This document shows, piece by piece, positions 1 to 6,887 of a DNA stretch of 7,814 nt (its first letter is position 1; every line of letters begins with the position of its first letter). The translations under genes and the position numbers were made by a program. The notes beneath the pieces were generated by a model. The model did not search any database. It saw only the letters and a list, made by a program, of their open reading frames with translations, and was not told the origin of the DNA. The DNA lies in contig JAISVO010000054.1 of assembly GCA_031271525.1 (NCBI GenBank), positions 1 to 7,814 on the forward strand, given 5' to 3'. This DNA is from Oscillospiraceae bacterium (GTDB lineage Bacteria > Bacillota > Clostridia > Oscillospirales > UBA929).

Positions 1-1
1 G

Positions 2-190
2 CAGACAAAACGCGGATGTTTCAGCTCGGCCGTGTACCCAGCCGTGACCCGCGTAGGGAGAGTATACCATACATGCGCGGAGATTACAACGGGGAATGTT
101 GCCATTGCAATCGGCAAGAAAAATATAAATGACGAAACGTTGTGGAGCGCTTTTCCGCGTCTTCCGGGTGAATATGTCCGCTGTCCATAA
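2..190 (+). CDS. Possible 3' end of an unknown gene, cut by the window edge
   Basis: The frame is open from the window edge to a TAA at 188-190, giving 62 residues with no ATG inside, so a start would have to lie outside the window. The translation is of mixed composition and includes a stretch ending LPGEYVRCP. I do not recognise a family. A second frame (1-132) is also open from the edge for 43 residues, which shows that a short open frame here is weak evidence. No clear terminator follows directly; the nearest hairpin is about 100 bases on. It may be a real C-terminus or chance. Confidence 0.2.
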   Translation, partial: QTKRGCFSSAVYPAVTRVGRVYHTCAEITTGNVAIAIGKKNINDETLWSAFPRLPGEYVRCP

Positions 191-291
191 ACGCTGTTGT
201 TTTCGCGGTATAGACGCTATGGAATGTCAGAAAGGTCTAGTGAAGAAGATTATCACGAAGAAAGCGTAAGGTGGTCGGTTGGAATCCTATC

Positions 292-319
292 AAGTATCTC
301 AGCATGGTGCTGAGTATTT
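292..319 (+). terminator. Small hairpin, possible weak terminator
   Basis: CTCAGCA (298-304) and TGCTGAG (308-314) form a perfect 7-bp stem with a 3-base loop; with one bulged T the stem can extend a few A-T or G-T pairs to 292-319. The run after it (TATTTAG) is only weakly T-rich. It could end a transcript entering from the left, but it may also be chance. Confidence 0.22.
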
Positions 320-402
320 AGAACTGCCGTCTTTTCCTAAGTCCTGACGACTCCTCGTGATGCTCTTTCATGCGTTTGACGTGGGGTTGAGCGTCACAGA
401 TG

Positions 403-431
403 TTGACAGGCTGTCAGTGGGGCTGTATACT
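403..431 (+). promoter_or_regulatory. Sigma-70 type promoter of the secreted-protein gene
   Basis: The -35 box is TTGACA (403-408), a perfect consensus. The -10 box is TATACT (426-431), one base from TATAAT, and the spacer is exactly 17 bp. Transcription should begin near 438, leaving a leader of roughly 57 bases before the ATG at 495. The promoter lies downstream of the ATG at 357 that opens the same frame, which argues strongly that translation starts at 495. Confidence 0.75.
404..416. promoter_or_regulatory. Palindrome over the -35 box, possible operator
   Basis: TGACAG (404-409) and CTGTCA (411-416) are perfect inverted 6-bp arms around a single G, overlapping the -35 hexamer and the spacer. 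A protein bound here would block polymerase, so a repressor operator is plausible. A second loose pair, TGACG (377-381) and CGTCA (392-396), lies just upstream. The palindrome partly reuses the -35 bases, so chance is a real alternative. Confidence 0.35.
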
Positions 432-482
432 GTTCTGGAAAAGGGAAACTCTCACGGGTTTTGGGAATTAAAAAGTAAAATA

Positions 483-494
483 GGGGAAAATGAC
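483..494 (+). promoter_or_regulatory. Ribosome binding site deciding the start at 495
   Basis: A purine-rich GGGGA (483-487) sits 7 bases before the ATG at 495. The alternative ATG at 357 is preceded by a pyrimidine-rich stretch with no such site. Confidence 0.7.
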
Positions 495-2336
495 ATGAAA
501 AGACTGTCTCGCGCAATCCTCACAGCGCTTACCGCCATCCTGCTCCTGATCACGGTCCCGCCTGTGTCGGCGCTGGATACGGGGGTGTCCGTCACCGGGG
601 CTGTACGGAGTTATAACCCGCAGGTCGCAACAACCTTGACTCTGTCAGCGGACGGCTCATCCTCCCGGTCAATTATGATCGCGTCGGCAGAGGGAAATGG
701 CTTGGCCGACCAGAAGTTCACCTTTAACAATGTCCCACCCGGATCGTACACCCTAACGGTCACGAAACCCGCCCACGCAACCGTGACGGTGCAAAACATC
801 ACGGTGGGTGGCAAAAACATCGACTTTTCTGCAAGCGAAAAACCCGAGCTTCAAATGATCGTCCTGCCTTGCGGCGACCTGAACGGTGACGGGCTGATCA
901 ACCAAGGCGACCTCAATATTCTGTGGCTCCCGGGGACTTACAACAAGGGACCGGCAGTCATCGCTGACCCCGGCGCTATCCCCGAGGTGGATACCCCAAT
1001 CATCGACCCGCCGGAAACCCCCGACATAATGACCACTCGCGTTCTCAGCGACGAGGAACTGGCCCGGATTTCCTCACCGACGGAGGCAAGACAGAAGATC
1101 GGAACCGTCCCGGATGCGGTCGAGTACCTCAACACCCGGTTCCAAACCCTTTGGCATTCACGCCACTGGTGGATTGAGGGAGGCAGCATCGCAGAACTGC
1201 AAGCGGGGTTATTTATCCTATCACGAGGCGGGGAAGCCGGACGGAGCGATATGATCAACGTAATGTCATATCTCCTCAATGACAACTGTGACATCGGCGG
1301 TCTCTTTGGGTTCCGTTTTTCAACCGACGAACCGATCATGGCGGTTAACTACATCCGTCTTAACGGCGAATATACAATATTCGACCCAGTTGCACAAATG
1401 GACGCCAACCAAAGCAGCCGCTGGGATCCCTCGCTGCCTGAAGCGACTGTAAGAAATCTCGCCGATTACGCGGCGATGATTGAGACTGACAGCGAGCTCT
1501 ACAGGGCGGTCGATTCCCTGTATGCAATCCCCGACGGGCAACAGATACTGTTCGAGGTTCAGTTCGGATGGACGACATTACTGTCCCCCAGCGCAGAACC
1601 ACTCTACAAGAACGAAGACCGGAACGCCCTTAATCAAATCAAACCTGAGAACATCAACAAATACAAGCTCTCCTCCATCCTCGGCGGTGTTACGCTGAGT
1701 GTTGACGAGGCGAAAGCGCTGGTCGGGCAGTCGCCGGCTATCCTACAGGAAAAAGTGGAGACAGCCGGGGACCTCCTCCTATATATGCTGGCCTCCAAGC
1801 TTCTCCTAAACAACGGCGACGAGCAGATCTTCGCCGACGGGAATATGTGGCACTACAATCTATCGGCAGCGGAGACGCTGCGGCTCAATATGGGTAACTG
1901 TGGACGTATGGCAAACACAGCGAATTATCTGCTGAAAGACGACTACGAGGAGGTCGGCTTTGTGTTGCACTCCTATTACCCCGGCAATGGCGGCGGGCAT
2001 GTGTATAACTACATTAAATATGGCGGGAAGACCTACATCGTGGACTTCAGCTCCTATCTTTTCACCAACTATAGGGTTGCGGATGAGTTCAACTTTATCG
2101 CGTTGGACGAGCTGGAGGACTACGGCACACGCTGGGGCGAATGCTACGGCGGCTTAGCAGCGATCATCGCGCACACGTCGGAGGGGATGCATCTGCCGAA
2201 CGTCTGGGAGGGAGACGGGTACTACCTCCCAGAAGGGACGGACTTCCAAGTCCTCTTTGAAACGCCGGGCAGTGGATATGAGGTTCGCACAATGCCCTGT
2301 CCGCCGGAGGTGCCGGACTGGAGAGACTTTGATTAG
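495..2336 (+). CDS. Exported protein with dockerin-like loop and two transglutaminase-like modules
   Basis: A 613-residue protein exported by the Sec route. Residues 1-26 are a signal peptide: Lys-Arg start, hydrophobic core, VSA before the likely cut. Residues 31-112 look like a carboxypeptidase-regulatory or B-type beta-sandwich module (FNNVPPGSYTLTVTK). Residues 127-145 carry one dockerin-like calcium loop with D128, N130, D132, N136 and D139; true type I dockerins have two. A Pro-rich linker (153-180) follows. Residues 401-520 form a transglutaminase-like papain-fold domain with C469 in GNCGR, H502 in GGHVYNYIK and D517 in YIVDFSS, the expected triad. Residues 184-300 repeat this domain but with A248 and M282 in place of Cys and His. 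The active module could be a protease, peptidase or cross-linking enzyme; the substrate is unknown. There is no C-terminal anchor, so it is probably secreted or held by other proteins. It has its own promoter and converges with the ABC operon. Domain calls come from motif reading only. Confidence 0.85.
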   Translation: MKRLSRAILTALTAILLLITVPPVSALDTGVSVTGAVRSYNPQVATTLTLSADGSSSRSIMIASAEGNGLADQKFTFNNVPPGSYTLTVTKPAHATVTVQNITVGGKNIDFSASEKPELQMIVLPCGDLNGDGLINQGDLNILWLPGTYNKGPAVIADPGAIPEVDTPIIDPPETPDIMTTRVLSDEELARISSPTEARQKIGTVPDAVEYLNTRFQTLWHSRHWWIEGGSIAELQAGLFILSRGGEAGRSDMINVMSYLLNDNCDIGGLFGFRFSTDEPIMAVNYIRLNGEYTIFDPVAQMDANQSSRWDPSLPEATVRNLADYAAMIETDSELYRAVDSLYAIPDGQQILFEVQFGWTTLLSPSAEPLYKNEDRNALNQIKPENINKYKLSSILGGVTLSVDEAKALVGQSPAILQEKVETAGDLLLYMLASKLLLNNGDEQIFADGNMWHYNLSAAETLRLNMGNCGRMANTANYLLKDDYEEVGFVLHSYYPGNGGGHVYNYIKYGGKTYIVDFSSYLFTNYRVADEFNFIALDELEDYGTRWGECYGGLAAIIAHTSEGMHLPNVWEGDGYYLPEGTDFQVLFETPGSGYEVRTMPCPPEVPDWRDFD

Positions 2337-2368
2337 CTTTGGGTTACTCCTTCCCGCCTCCCTGATGA

Positions 2369-2386
2369 GTGTGCGGAGCGCTACAC
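2369..2386. terminator. Hairpin in the convergent gap, weak terminator candidate
   Basis: GTGTGCG (2369-2375) pairs with CGC-T-ACAC (2379-2386), giving 7 bp with one bulged T around a GAG loop. It lies where the plus-strand gene (stop at 2336) and the minus-strand operon (stop at 2381-2383) meet, so it could act on both. No T-run follows on either strand, so intrinsic termination would be poor. Nothing better is visible in the 44-bp gap. Confidence 0.25.
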
Positions 2387-4246
2387 CCCGTCTTCCGTCC
2401 GGATCGCCTCGACGGTGTTGGCCTTGCGTAAACGGAACGCCGCGAACCGCATTGAGACAAAGGTGACGATGAAAACCCCGACGACGCATTCGCCAACCGC
2501 GAGCCACGGCACGGTGAACGCGAAGCCATAGTCCCCCGATGTCACGGAGAGGTGGACAAGCCACGCGGCGAAAATCCCCAAGGGCAACCCGAACAGAAGC
2601 GCCCGCGCCGAACATAGGATGCTCTCCAGCGTCAGCATACGGTTCAACCCCCCTTGCGTCATGCCGACGCTCTGCAGCGCTGCGAACTCCCGCCGCCGGA
2701 GGCGTGTGTTGGCGGAAATCGTGCTGACGACGTTTGTCAAGCCGATCAGCACCAGCAGCCCGGCAAACCCGTAGGCAAACAGAGAGATCAGATTGCTCAT
2801 CCGCATCGCGATCTGCGACTGCATCTGATAGTTGATATACGAGACATTCTGGCCGTCTAACAGCTCCTTGCCGACTTCTTCGGCATAGAGCAGGAAGTCA
2901 GTCGCGTCTTCGGTCAGCGCGTTCCAGATGTAATAGTCCGTTTCGAGCTCCGGGACGATGATGTAAACGTTTTGAGTGCCTACCGTCATCGTCAGCTCGT
3001 TCGGTACTTCGCTCAGCGCCCCGTCAACCGTAAGTTTGGGACCCGGCTTATTCTGCAGAATGTCTTCCAAAGAAAGCGTCCACCCGACCCAGTTCCCGAA
3101 CGGATTGGTTTGGATCATCCGGGGACCCTCGTACTCACGCCATAGATTCAATAGGATATTACCGCCGGGGAAAATCCCCGCCTGCCGACAAAGCTCCTCG
3201 TAATGCTGTCGATCCGCGGTGAGCAGGAAGACGGAATACGGCGTTCCTTCCATATCCAGCCGGTAGGAAGAGATTTCCTGCCCGGCGCCGTATACCCGCG
3301 CCCCGCCGTACGACCGAAGCCGCTCGGTCATCAGTTCGGCGGCTTTTAGGGGTAATCCCACGCCGTCCGGGTCATAGTAACTGACCGCCGCCGTCGCGTC
3401 GACCCCGCCCACCGCCAAATCATTCAGCTGCGACATATGGATCTGGAGGCTTGCCGCCGCGAGCAGCATCACGATGCTGATCGCGATGGACACAACAGTC
3501 GCGCGGAAACTGCGGCGGCTTCGCTTGAGCGATTTTTGGGCGAGAGTCCCCTCAACGCCGGACAGGAGACGTACGATCCGAGACGTTTTTACCTTGCTGC
3601 GCTTCAGCTTAACGTCGCCGGTACGCCGGATGGCGTCGATCGCGGGTATCTTCGCGGCCTTGCGGGCGGGTAGCCACGCCGAGAGGAGGACGGTGGCAAA
3701 CGACGCGAGCGCCGCCGCCAGAATCGCGAATGGGGAGAGGGTGAAGCGCAGAATCAGCGCCCCGGACGCGCCGTCCTCCGTAAAAAACGCGTTGATGTAG
3801 CTCAGCATGTGGTTTGCGATCGACAGCCCGGCGAACTGGATCAATATGCCGAGCAGCAACCCCAGCGGGATCCCTACGGCGGAGAAGAACAGTCCCTCAT
3901 ACATCACGGTGGCGGCGATTTGGCGTTTTGTCGCGCCAGTGCTCTTCAGCAGACCAAACTGGGTCGTCCGCTCCCCGGCGGACGCGCGGAACGCGTTGCT
4001 CACGACGACGACCGACGCGAGCGCGACGATACCGCCCAGCACCGACGCGAGGCTGATCAAGATTCGGTTGACTTGGTCCTGCTCCCGCCCCTCGGCGACT
4101 TCTTGGAAGGTCGCCATCCCGCTCGCGGCAAAGCCGCAGATGGCGGTCACCATCGCGACGCAGAGGATGACGCCCAGCATCGTCCAAAGAGTGCGGGTCT
4201 TGCTCCGCTCGATTTGAGCGAGCGCCAGCTTCGCGGTAAGTCTCAT
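2381..4246 (-). CDS. FtsX-like ABC transporter permease 2
   Basis: A 621-residue membrane protein, the last gene of the ABC operon. Hydrophobic segments fall near residues 21-43, 62-84, 115-140, 168-190, 250-268, 488-510, 545-565 and 578-603, i.e. eight helices in two FtsX-type four-helix sets. A large extracytoplasmic domain (about 270-487) lies between helices 5 and 6. Each set has the cytoplasmic loop typical of the family: ERTTQFGLLKSTGATKRQI (92-110) and a matching RRREFAALQSVGM (517-529). These loops should contact the ATPase. The start ATG overlaps the TGA of the preceding permease by 4 bases (ATGA) and has a strong GGAGGAG site 8 bases upstream. The family (MacB, LolC/E, BceB-like) transmits ATP-driven motion to the extracytoplasmic side. 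The substrate cannot be told; peptide export, resistance or lipoprotein handling are options. Confidence 0.88.
   Translation of the reverse strand: MRLTAKLALAQIERSKTRTLWTMLGVILCVAMVTAICGFAASGMATFQEVAEGREQDQVNRILISLASVLGGIVALASVVVVSNAFRASAGERTTQFGLLKSTGATKRQIAATVMYEGLFFSAVGIPLGLLLGILIQFAGLSIANHMLSYINAFFTEDGASGALILRFTLSPFAILAAALASFATVLLSAWLPARKAAKIPAIDAIRRTGDVKLKRSKVKTSRIVRLLSGVEGTLAQKSLKRSRRSFRATVVSIAISIVMLLAAASLQIHMSQLNDLAVGGVDATAAVSYYDPDGVGLPLKAAELMTERLRSYGGARVYGAGQEISSYRLDMEGTPYSVFLLTADRQHYEELCRQAGIFPGGNILLNLWREYEGPRMIQTNPFGNWVGWTLSLEDILQNKPGPKLTVDGALSEVPNELTMTVGTQNVYIIVPELETDYYIWNALTEDATDFLLYAEEVGKELLDGQNVSYINYQMQSQIAMRMSNLISLFAYGFAGLLVLIGLTNVVSTISANTRLRRREFAALQSVGMTQGGLNRMLTLESILCSARALLFGLPLGIFAAWLVHLSVTSGDYGFAFTVPWLAVGECVVGVFIVTFVSMRFAAFRLRKANTVEAIRTEDGV
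4243..4246 (-). other. ATGA stop/start overlap between the two permease genes
   Basis: On the minus strand ATGA holds the ATG of permease 2 and the TGA of permease 1. This predicts translational coupling and balanced synthesis of the two permeases. Confidence 0.85.
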
Positions 4247-6108
4247 GAGTATATCTCCTCCATAGTGTTCAGCCTCTTAAATTTCCGGGCGGCATACATG
4301 GTTGTGACCCCCATCACCGCGAATACCCCCAATATCCCCGCGAGGTAGCTCCACCACGGTAACGAGGGTTTTCCGGCAAGCCCCCTCTCGATCAGCCAGA
4401 ACAGGGCATAGTTGACCGCGAGCGTCACGGGAAGTCCGTAAAGCAGCGTTTTGAACCCGTACAGCACGCACTCGAACAGCATCATCCGATTCATCTGCCT
4501 ATCGTCCATCCCCGCTGCCCGGAGCGCCGCCAATTCCCTCCGCCGCAAGGCGATGTCCGCCGATACGCTGATAAACACATTGGCGACGGCAAGCAGTGTC
4601 AGGAATATCGCGAAGCTATAAAGGATGGTCAACAGGATCGTCACGAGGTTTTGCCTCGGGACCTCGTCGTTATACTCGTCGTATATTGAAAGATCGGGAT
4701 TCCCCTCGGCGGCGACAATGCTTTGCATCTCGGCGTACACAGCCTCGGGGTGATCCGCCATGAACGAAAGCTGAAAATATCGGTAGCCCGGTTCTGTTTG
4801 GAAGATCGGATATTCGTCAGCCAGCGACCGAGGGAGGTAGACCTCCGCACGCATCCCCCCGGTGGGGAACATCCCGAACGCCGGAGTATCGGTGACCTGT
4901 GCCGCCGCGTAGGTCAACCCACGTTGGGGATCGCTCAGTTCCACCGATGTTCCGGGCAGAAAAATCGTGTAACCCGGATAAGCGGCCACGCTGTCCGCCG
5001 TATACAGCAGAACGGGCGCAAAGTTAAAACCCTGTTGTTCGGTGTACCGCGTAAAATATTCATCGTCAAAAATGTGAACCTCAAGGTGATGCAGGGTCGC
5101 CGTATCCCCCGGAAGATAATGCGTGTGTGCCATATAATCGGGATTCATGTCCTCCGCGGGGTAATTTAGTAACGAAACAGTTGCGGAAAGCACCGCCGCA
5201 GCTTCGGTCACACCGCCGACCGCCGAGAGTTTTTCAAAAAGCTCGTCCCGTCCGGCGTAATCATGCGGGAGGATAACGCTGATGTCGCGGAGGTCAAGAC
5301 CGAGGTCATAGGTCAGACGCCGCTCGGACGACCAACCGGCTGCCCCCGCCGTGACGAACAGGACAAAGCTTGTGAACAGCGCCGCGAGCGTCCCCCGATA
5401 CCGTTTCCGGTTCCGGCGGAGATTTTTCATTGCGAGGGTGCCGGGGAAGCCGAACAGTTTTTGCGTCAGATGGGAAACCTTCAAATCTTTGACACGAAGC
5501 TTAACGTCGAAAGTCATCCGGACCGCCTCGATGGGGGAGCGTTTGGCAGCCCGCCGCGCCGGCGCGTTCGCGGAGAAAAGGAGGGTCAAAGCCCCCAGCA
5601 GGGCGACCCCCAAAAGGGCTGGGAGGGACAGATACAGCGTCAGCGGCTCATAACCCGGCATAAAGCTGTCCACCATCGGGCGAATCAAGCGCAGCGCCAG
5701 CGCCAGCGCTCCGATCCCGGTCAAGATCCCTGCCGGGATGCCGAACGCCGCGATATACAAGCTCTCGAACAGGATGGAGCGCCGAATCTGTTTGGGCGTC
5801 GCGCCGACCGACGCCAGAATGCCCAGTTCCCGCGTCCGCTCGCTGACCGAAATGGCAAACGCCGTGCGGATCAACATCACCGAAACAATGACAACCAGAG
5901 TGAGGAAAACTAGGATCATTCCGCCGAAGTAGACGTAAAACGCGCTTTCCATCACACCGTTCACTGTGTAATAATGCCGCAGGGACGTGAAAAGGCAGAC
6001 GCACACAGTCAGCATCAAGCCCGAGAGCGCCGTCCCGAGGACCGAAGCGACGGTGCGCGCCCGGTTCCTCTTCAGCCCGGCAAGAACCACAACCCGCAAA
6101 ACGTTCAT
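4243..6108 (-). CDS. FtsX-like ABC transporter permease 1
   Basis: A 621-residue membrane protein, middle gene of the operon. Predicted helices lie near residues 17-41, 62-84, 112-140, 157-180, 240-258, 487-514, 548-572 and 584-606, with a large extracytoplasmic domain at about 259-486. The family loops are present: ERTRELGILASVGATPKQI (90-108) and LRRRELAALRAAGMDDRQM (521-539). It matches permease 2 in length and order of parts; the clearest shared stretch is TLAMKNLRRNRKRYRGT (224-240) against TLAQKSLKRSRRSFRAT (234-250). The extracytoplasmic domains look much less alike. The two most likely form a heterodimer on which the ATPase dimer sits. The start overlaps the ATPase stop (ATGA); the ribosome site before it is weak, so translation probably depends on coupling to the ATPase gene. 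The substrate is unknown. Confidence 0.88.
   Translation of the reverse strand: MNVLRVVVLAGLKRNRARTVASVLGTALSGLMLTVCVCLFTSLRHYYTVNGVMESAFYVYFGGMILVFLTLVVIVSVMLIRTAFAISVSERTRELGILASVGATPKQIRRSILFESLYIAAFGIPAGILTGIGALALALRLIRPMVDSFMPGYEPLTLYLSLPALLGVALLGALTLLFSANAPARRAAKRSPIEAVRMTFDVKLRVKDLKVSHLTQKLFGFPGTLAMKNLRRNRKRYRGTLAALFTSFVLFVTAGAAGWSSERRLTYDLGLDLRDISVILPHDYAGRDELFEKLSAVGGVTEAAAVLSATVSLLNYPAEDMNPDYMAHTHYLPGDTATLHHLEVHIFDDEYFTRYTEQQGFNFAPVLLYTADSVAAYPGYTIFLPGTSVELSDPQRGLTYAAAQVTDTPAFGMFPTGGMRAEVYLPRSLADEYPIFQTEPGYRYFQLSFMADHPEAVYAEMQSIVAAEGNPDLSIYDEYNDEVPRQNLVTILLTILYSFAIFLTLLAVANVFISVSADIALRRRELAALRAAGMDDRQMNRMMLFECVLYGFKTLLYGLPVTLAVNYALFWLIERGLAGKPSLPWWSYLAGILGVFAVMGVTTMYAARKFKRLNTMEEIYS
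4255..4261 (-). promoter_or_regulatory. Strong ribosome binding site of permease 2
   Basis: The minus strand reads GGAGGAG, 8 bases before the ATG at 4246, inside the last codons of permease 1. It is the best Shine-Dalgarno match in the window and supports both the start and independent reinitiation. Confidence 0.7.
6105..6108 (-). other. ATGA stop/start overlap between ATPase and permease 1
   Basis: The minus strand reads ATGA: the ATG of permease 1 overlaps the TGA of the ATPase gene. With the matching overlap at 4243-4246, this makes all three genes one translationally coupled unit. Confidence 0.85.
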
Positions 6109-6788
6109 GTTTGCGCCATTTCATCCCGCAGGATCATTCCGTCCGCAACGGTGATCACCCGATCCGCTTGAAGGGCGATCTTCTCGTCATGGGTGATGAC
6201 GATCAGCGTCTGGTTGTATTTCCTGTTGGACAGTTTCAACAGGTCGATGATCTCCTTGCTGGACTTGCTGTCCAAGTTCCCGGTCGGCTCGTCCGCCAGA
6301 ATCAGCGCCGGGTCGTTGATCAACGCCCGCCCGATCGACACCCGCTGCTGCTGCCCGCCGGACAACTCGTTGGGGAGGTGGCCCGCGCGGTCGGTCAGCC
6401 CTGTCACCTCAAGAATGGCGCGGAGCTTCTCCGGATCGGGCTTGCGCCGATCCAGCAGACGGGGAAGCATGATGTTCTCCTCCGCCGTGAGAGTTGGGAT
6501 CAGGTTATAGAACTGATAGATGATCCCGATGTTGCGGCGGCGGAAGATTGCCAACTCACTCTCATTGAGACGGAGGATGTCGTTGCCGTCCACCGTGACG
6601 CCGCCCGAGGTAGGGCGGTCGACCCCGCCGATGATGTGCATCAGGGTGGATTTGCCCGAGCCGGATGCCCCGACAATTGCAACAAACTCCCCCTTTGCGA
6701 CGCTGAAGCTCACCCCACCCAGCGCCGAGACGGTGGTATCCCCCTTACCATAAATTTTTACCAGATTATTGACTTGCAAAATGCTCAT
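6105..6788 (-). CDS. ABC transporter ATP-binding protein (MacB/LolD/BceA type)
   Basis: A 227-residue cytoplasmic ATPase that powers the two FtsX-type permeases encoded next. All expected motifs are intact: Walker A GASGSGKST (40-48), Q-loop Q92 in YQFYNLIP, signature LSGGQ (142-146), Walker B LILADEP (162-168) with E167 as catalytic glutamate, D-loop NLDS (171-174) and H-loop H200 in ITHDE. Its length and the SGGQQQR and TGNLDSK spellings are typical of the MacB/LolD/BceA group. The ATG at 6786-6788 is chosen because the protein then opens with MSILQVNNLVKIYGKG, the usual family N-terminus, and because GGGAGAAGGG precedes it by 6 bases. The same frame is open up to an ATG at 6980, but that extension has no family resemblance. 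The gene is first of a three-gene operon and its last four bases overlap permease 1. Confidence 0.93.
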   Translation of the reverse strand: MSILQVNNLVKIYGKGDTTVSALGGVSFSVAKGEFVAIVGASGSGKSTLMHIIGGVDRPTSGGVTVDGNDILRLNESELAIFRRRNIGIIYQFYNLIPTLTAEENIMLPRLLDRRKPDPEKLRAILEVTGLTDRAGHLPNELSGGQQQRVSIGRALINDPALILADEPTGNLDSKSSKEIIDLLKLSNRKYNQTLIVITHDEKIALQADRVITVADGMILRDEMAQT

Positions 6789-6794
6789 AACAAA

Positions 6795-6804
6795 CCCTTC
6801 TCCC
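6795..6804 (-). promoter_or_regulatory. Ribosome binding site of the ABC ATPase
   Basis: The minus strand reads GGGAGAAGGG, ending 6 bases before the ATG at 6788. It supports the 227-residue start over the upstream ATG at 6980. Confidence 0.65.
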
Positions 6805-6819
6805 TTTGTGGATGTGTCT

Positions 6820-6848
6820 ATCATACGGGATGGTTGTGACTGTACGGT
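6820..6848 (-). promoter_or_regulatory. Candidate promoter of the ABC operon with weak -35
   Basis: On the minus strand TATGAT (6825-6820) is a good -10 box, about 32 bases before the ATG. At 17-bp spacing the -35 position reads ACCGTA (6848-6843), a poor match to TTGACA. A good -10 with a poor -35 overlapped by direct repeats suggests a promoter that needs an activator. No better promoter was found in 6789-7006. Confidence 0.35.
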
Positions 6849-6854
6849 GACTGT
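6836..6854. repeat. Direct GTGACTGT repeats, 11 bp apart
   Basis: GTGACTGT occurs at 6836-6843 and again at 6847-6854, a period of 11 bp, so both copies face the same side of the helix. They overlap the -35 position of the candidate ABC promoter. A further GTGAC begins at 6868, 21 bp on (two turns), inside the palindrome. Paired direct repeats one turn apart are the usual target layout of OmpR-family response regulators. Confidence 0.5.
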
Positions 6855-6863
6855 GAGCAAAAA

Positions 6864-6887
6864 GAAAGTGACAGTTTTGTCACTTTC
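6864..6887. repeat. Perfect 10-bp inverted repeat: operator or minus-strand terminator
   Basis: GAAAGTGACA (6864-6873) and TGTCACTTTC (6878-6887) are perfect inverted arms around GTTT. On the minus strand the stem is followed directly by TTTTT (6863-6859), so it could work as an intrinsic terminator for read-through from rpoC. It also lies just upstream of the candidate ABC promoter and shares GTGAC with the direct repeats, so it could be a regulator binding site. The stem is only 40% GC. I cannot decide between the two roles. Confidence 0.5.

Larger units (their letters stand above)
1..402. other. Region without a recognisable gene
   Basis: No convincing complete gene is seen on either strand. 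By eye the stretch is more AT-rich than the coding DNA that follows. It holds an edge-open frame (2-190), a 31-codon ATG frame (174-269) with only a weak ribosome site, and a small hairpin near 298-314. I see no tRNA, riboswitch or insertion-sequence end. It is best read as the intergenic space before the secreted-protein gene, possibly with the tail of a gene cut by the window edge. Confidence 0.5.

Noticed and set aside
174..269. 31-codon frame starting at ATG 174
   Set aside because: Very short, weak ribosome site (GGGTGA), no recognisable product and no supporting promoter.
357..494. N-terminal extension of the exported protein from the ATG at 357
   Set aside because: It has no ribosome site, the promoter lies inside it (403-431), and it would bury the signal peptide that begins at 495.
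927..941. LPGTY inside the exported protein, resembling a sortase LPxTG signal
   Set aside because: It is internal (residues 145-149), lacks the final Gly of the motif and is not followed by a membrane segment and basic tail.
3809..4348. Long plus-strand frame of 179 codons opposite the permeases
   Set aside because: It is the antisense of two clear membrane-protein genes and reads as low-complexity, charged sequence typical of GC-rich shadow frames.
5263..5913. Plus-strand frame of 216 codons opposite permease 1
   Set aside because: Gln/Arg-rich antisense of a well-supported gene; no motif or signal of its own.
6111..6839. Plus-strand frame of 242 codons opposite the ABC ATPase
   Set aside because: It mirrors the ATPase almost exactly; the sense strand carries every ABC motif, so this is a shadow.
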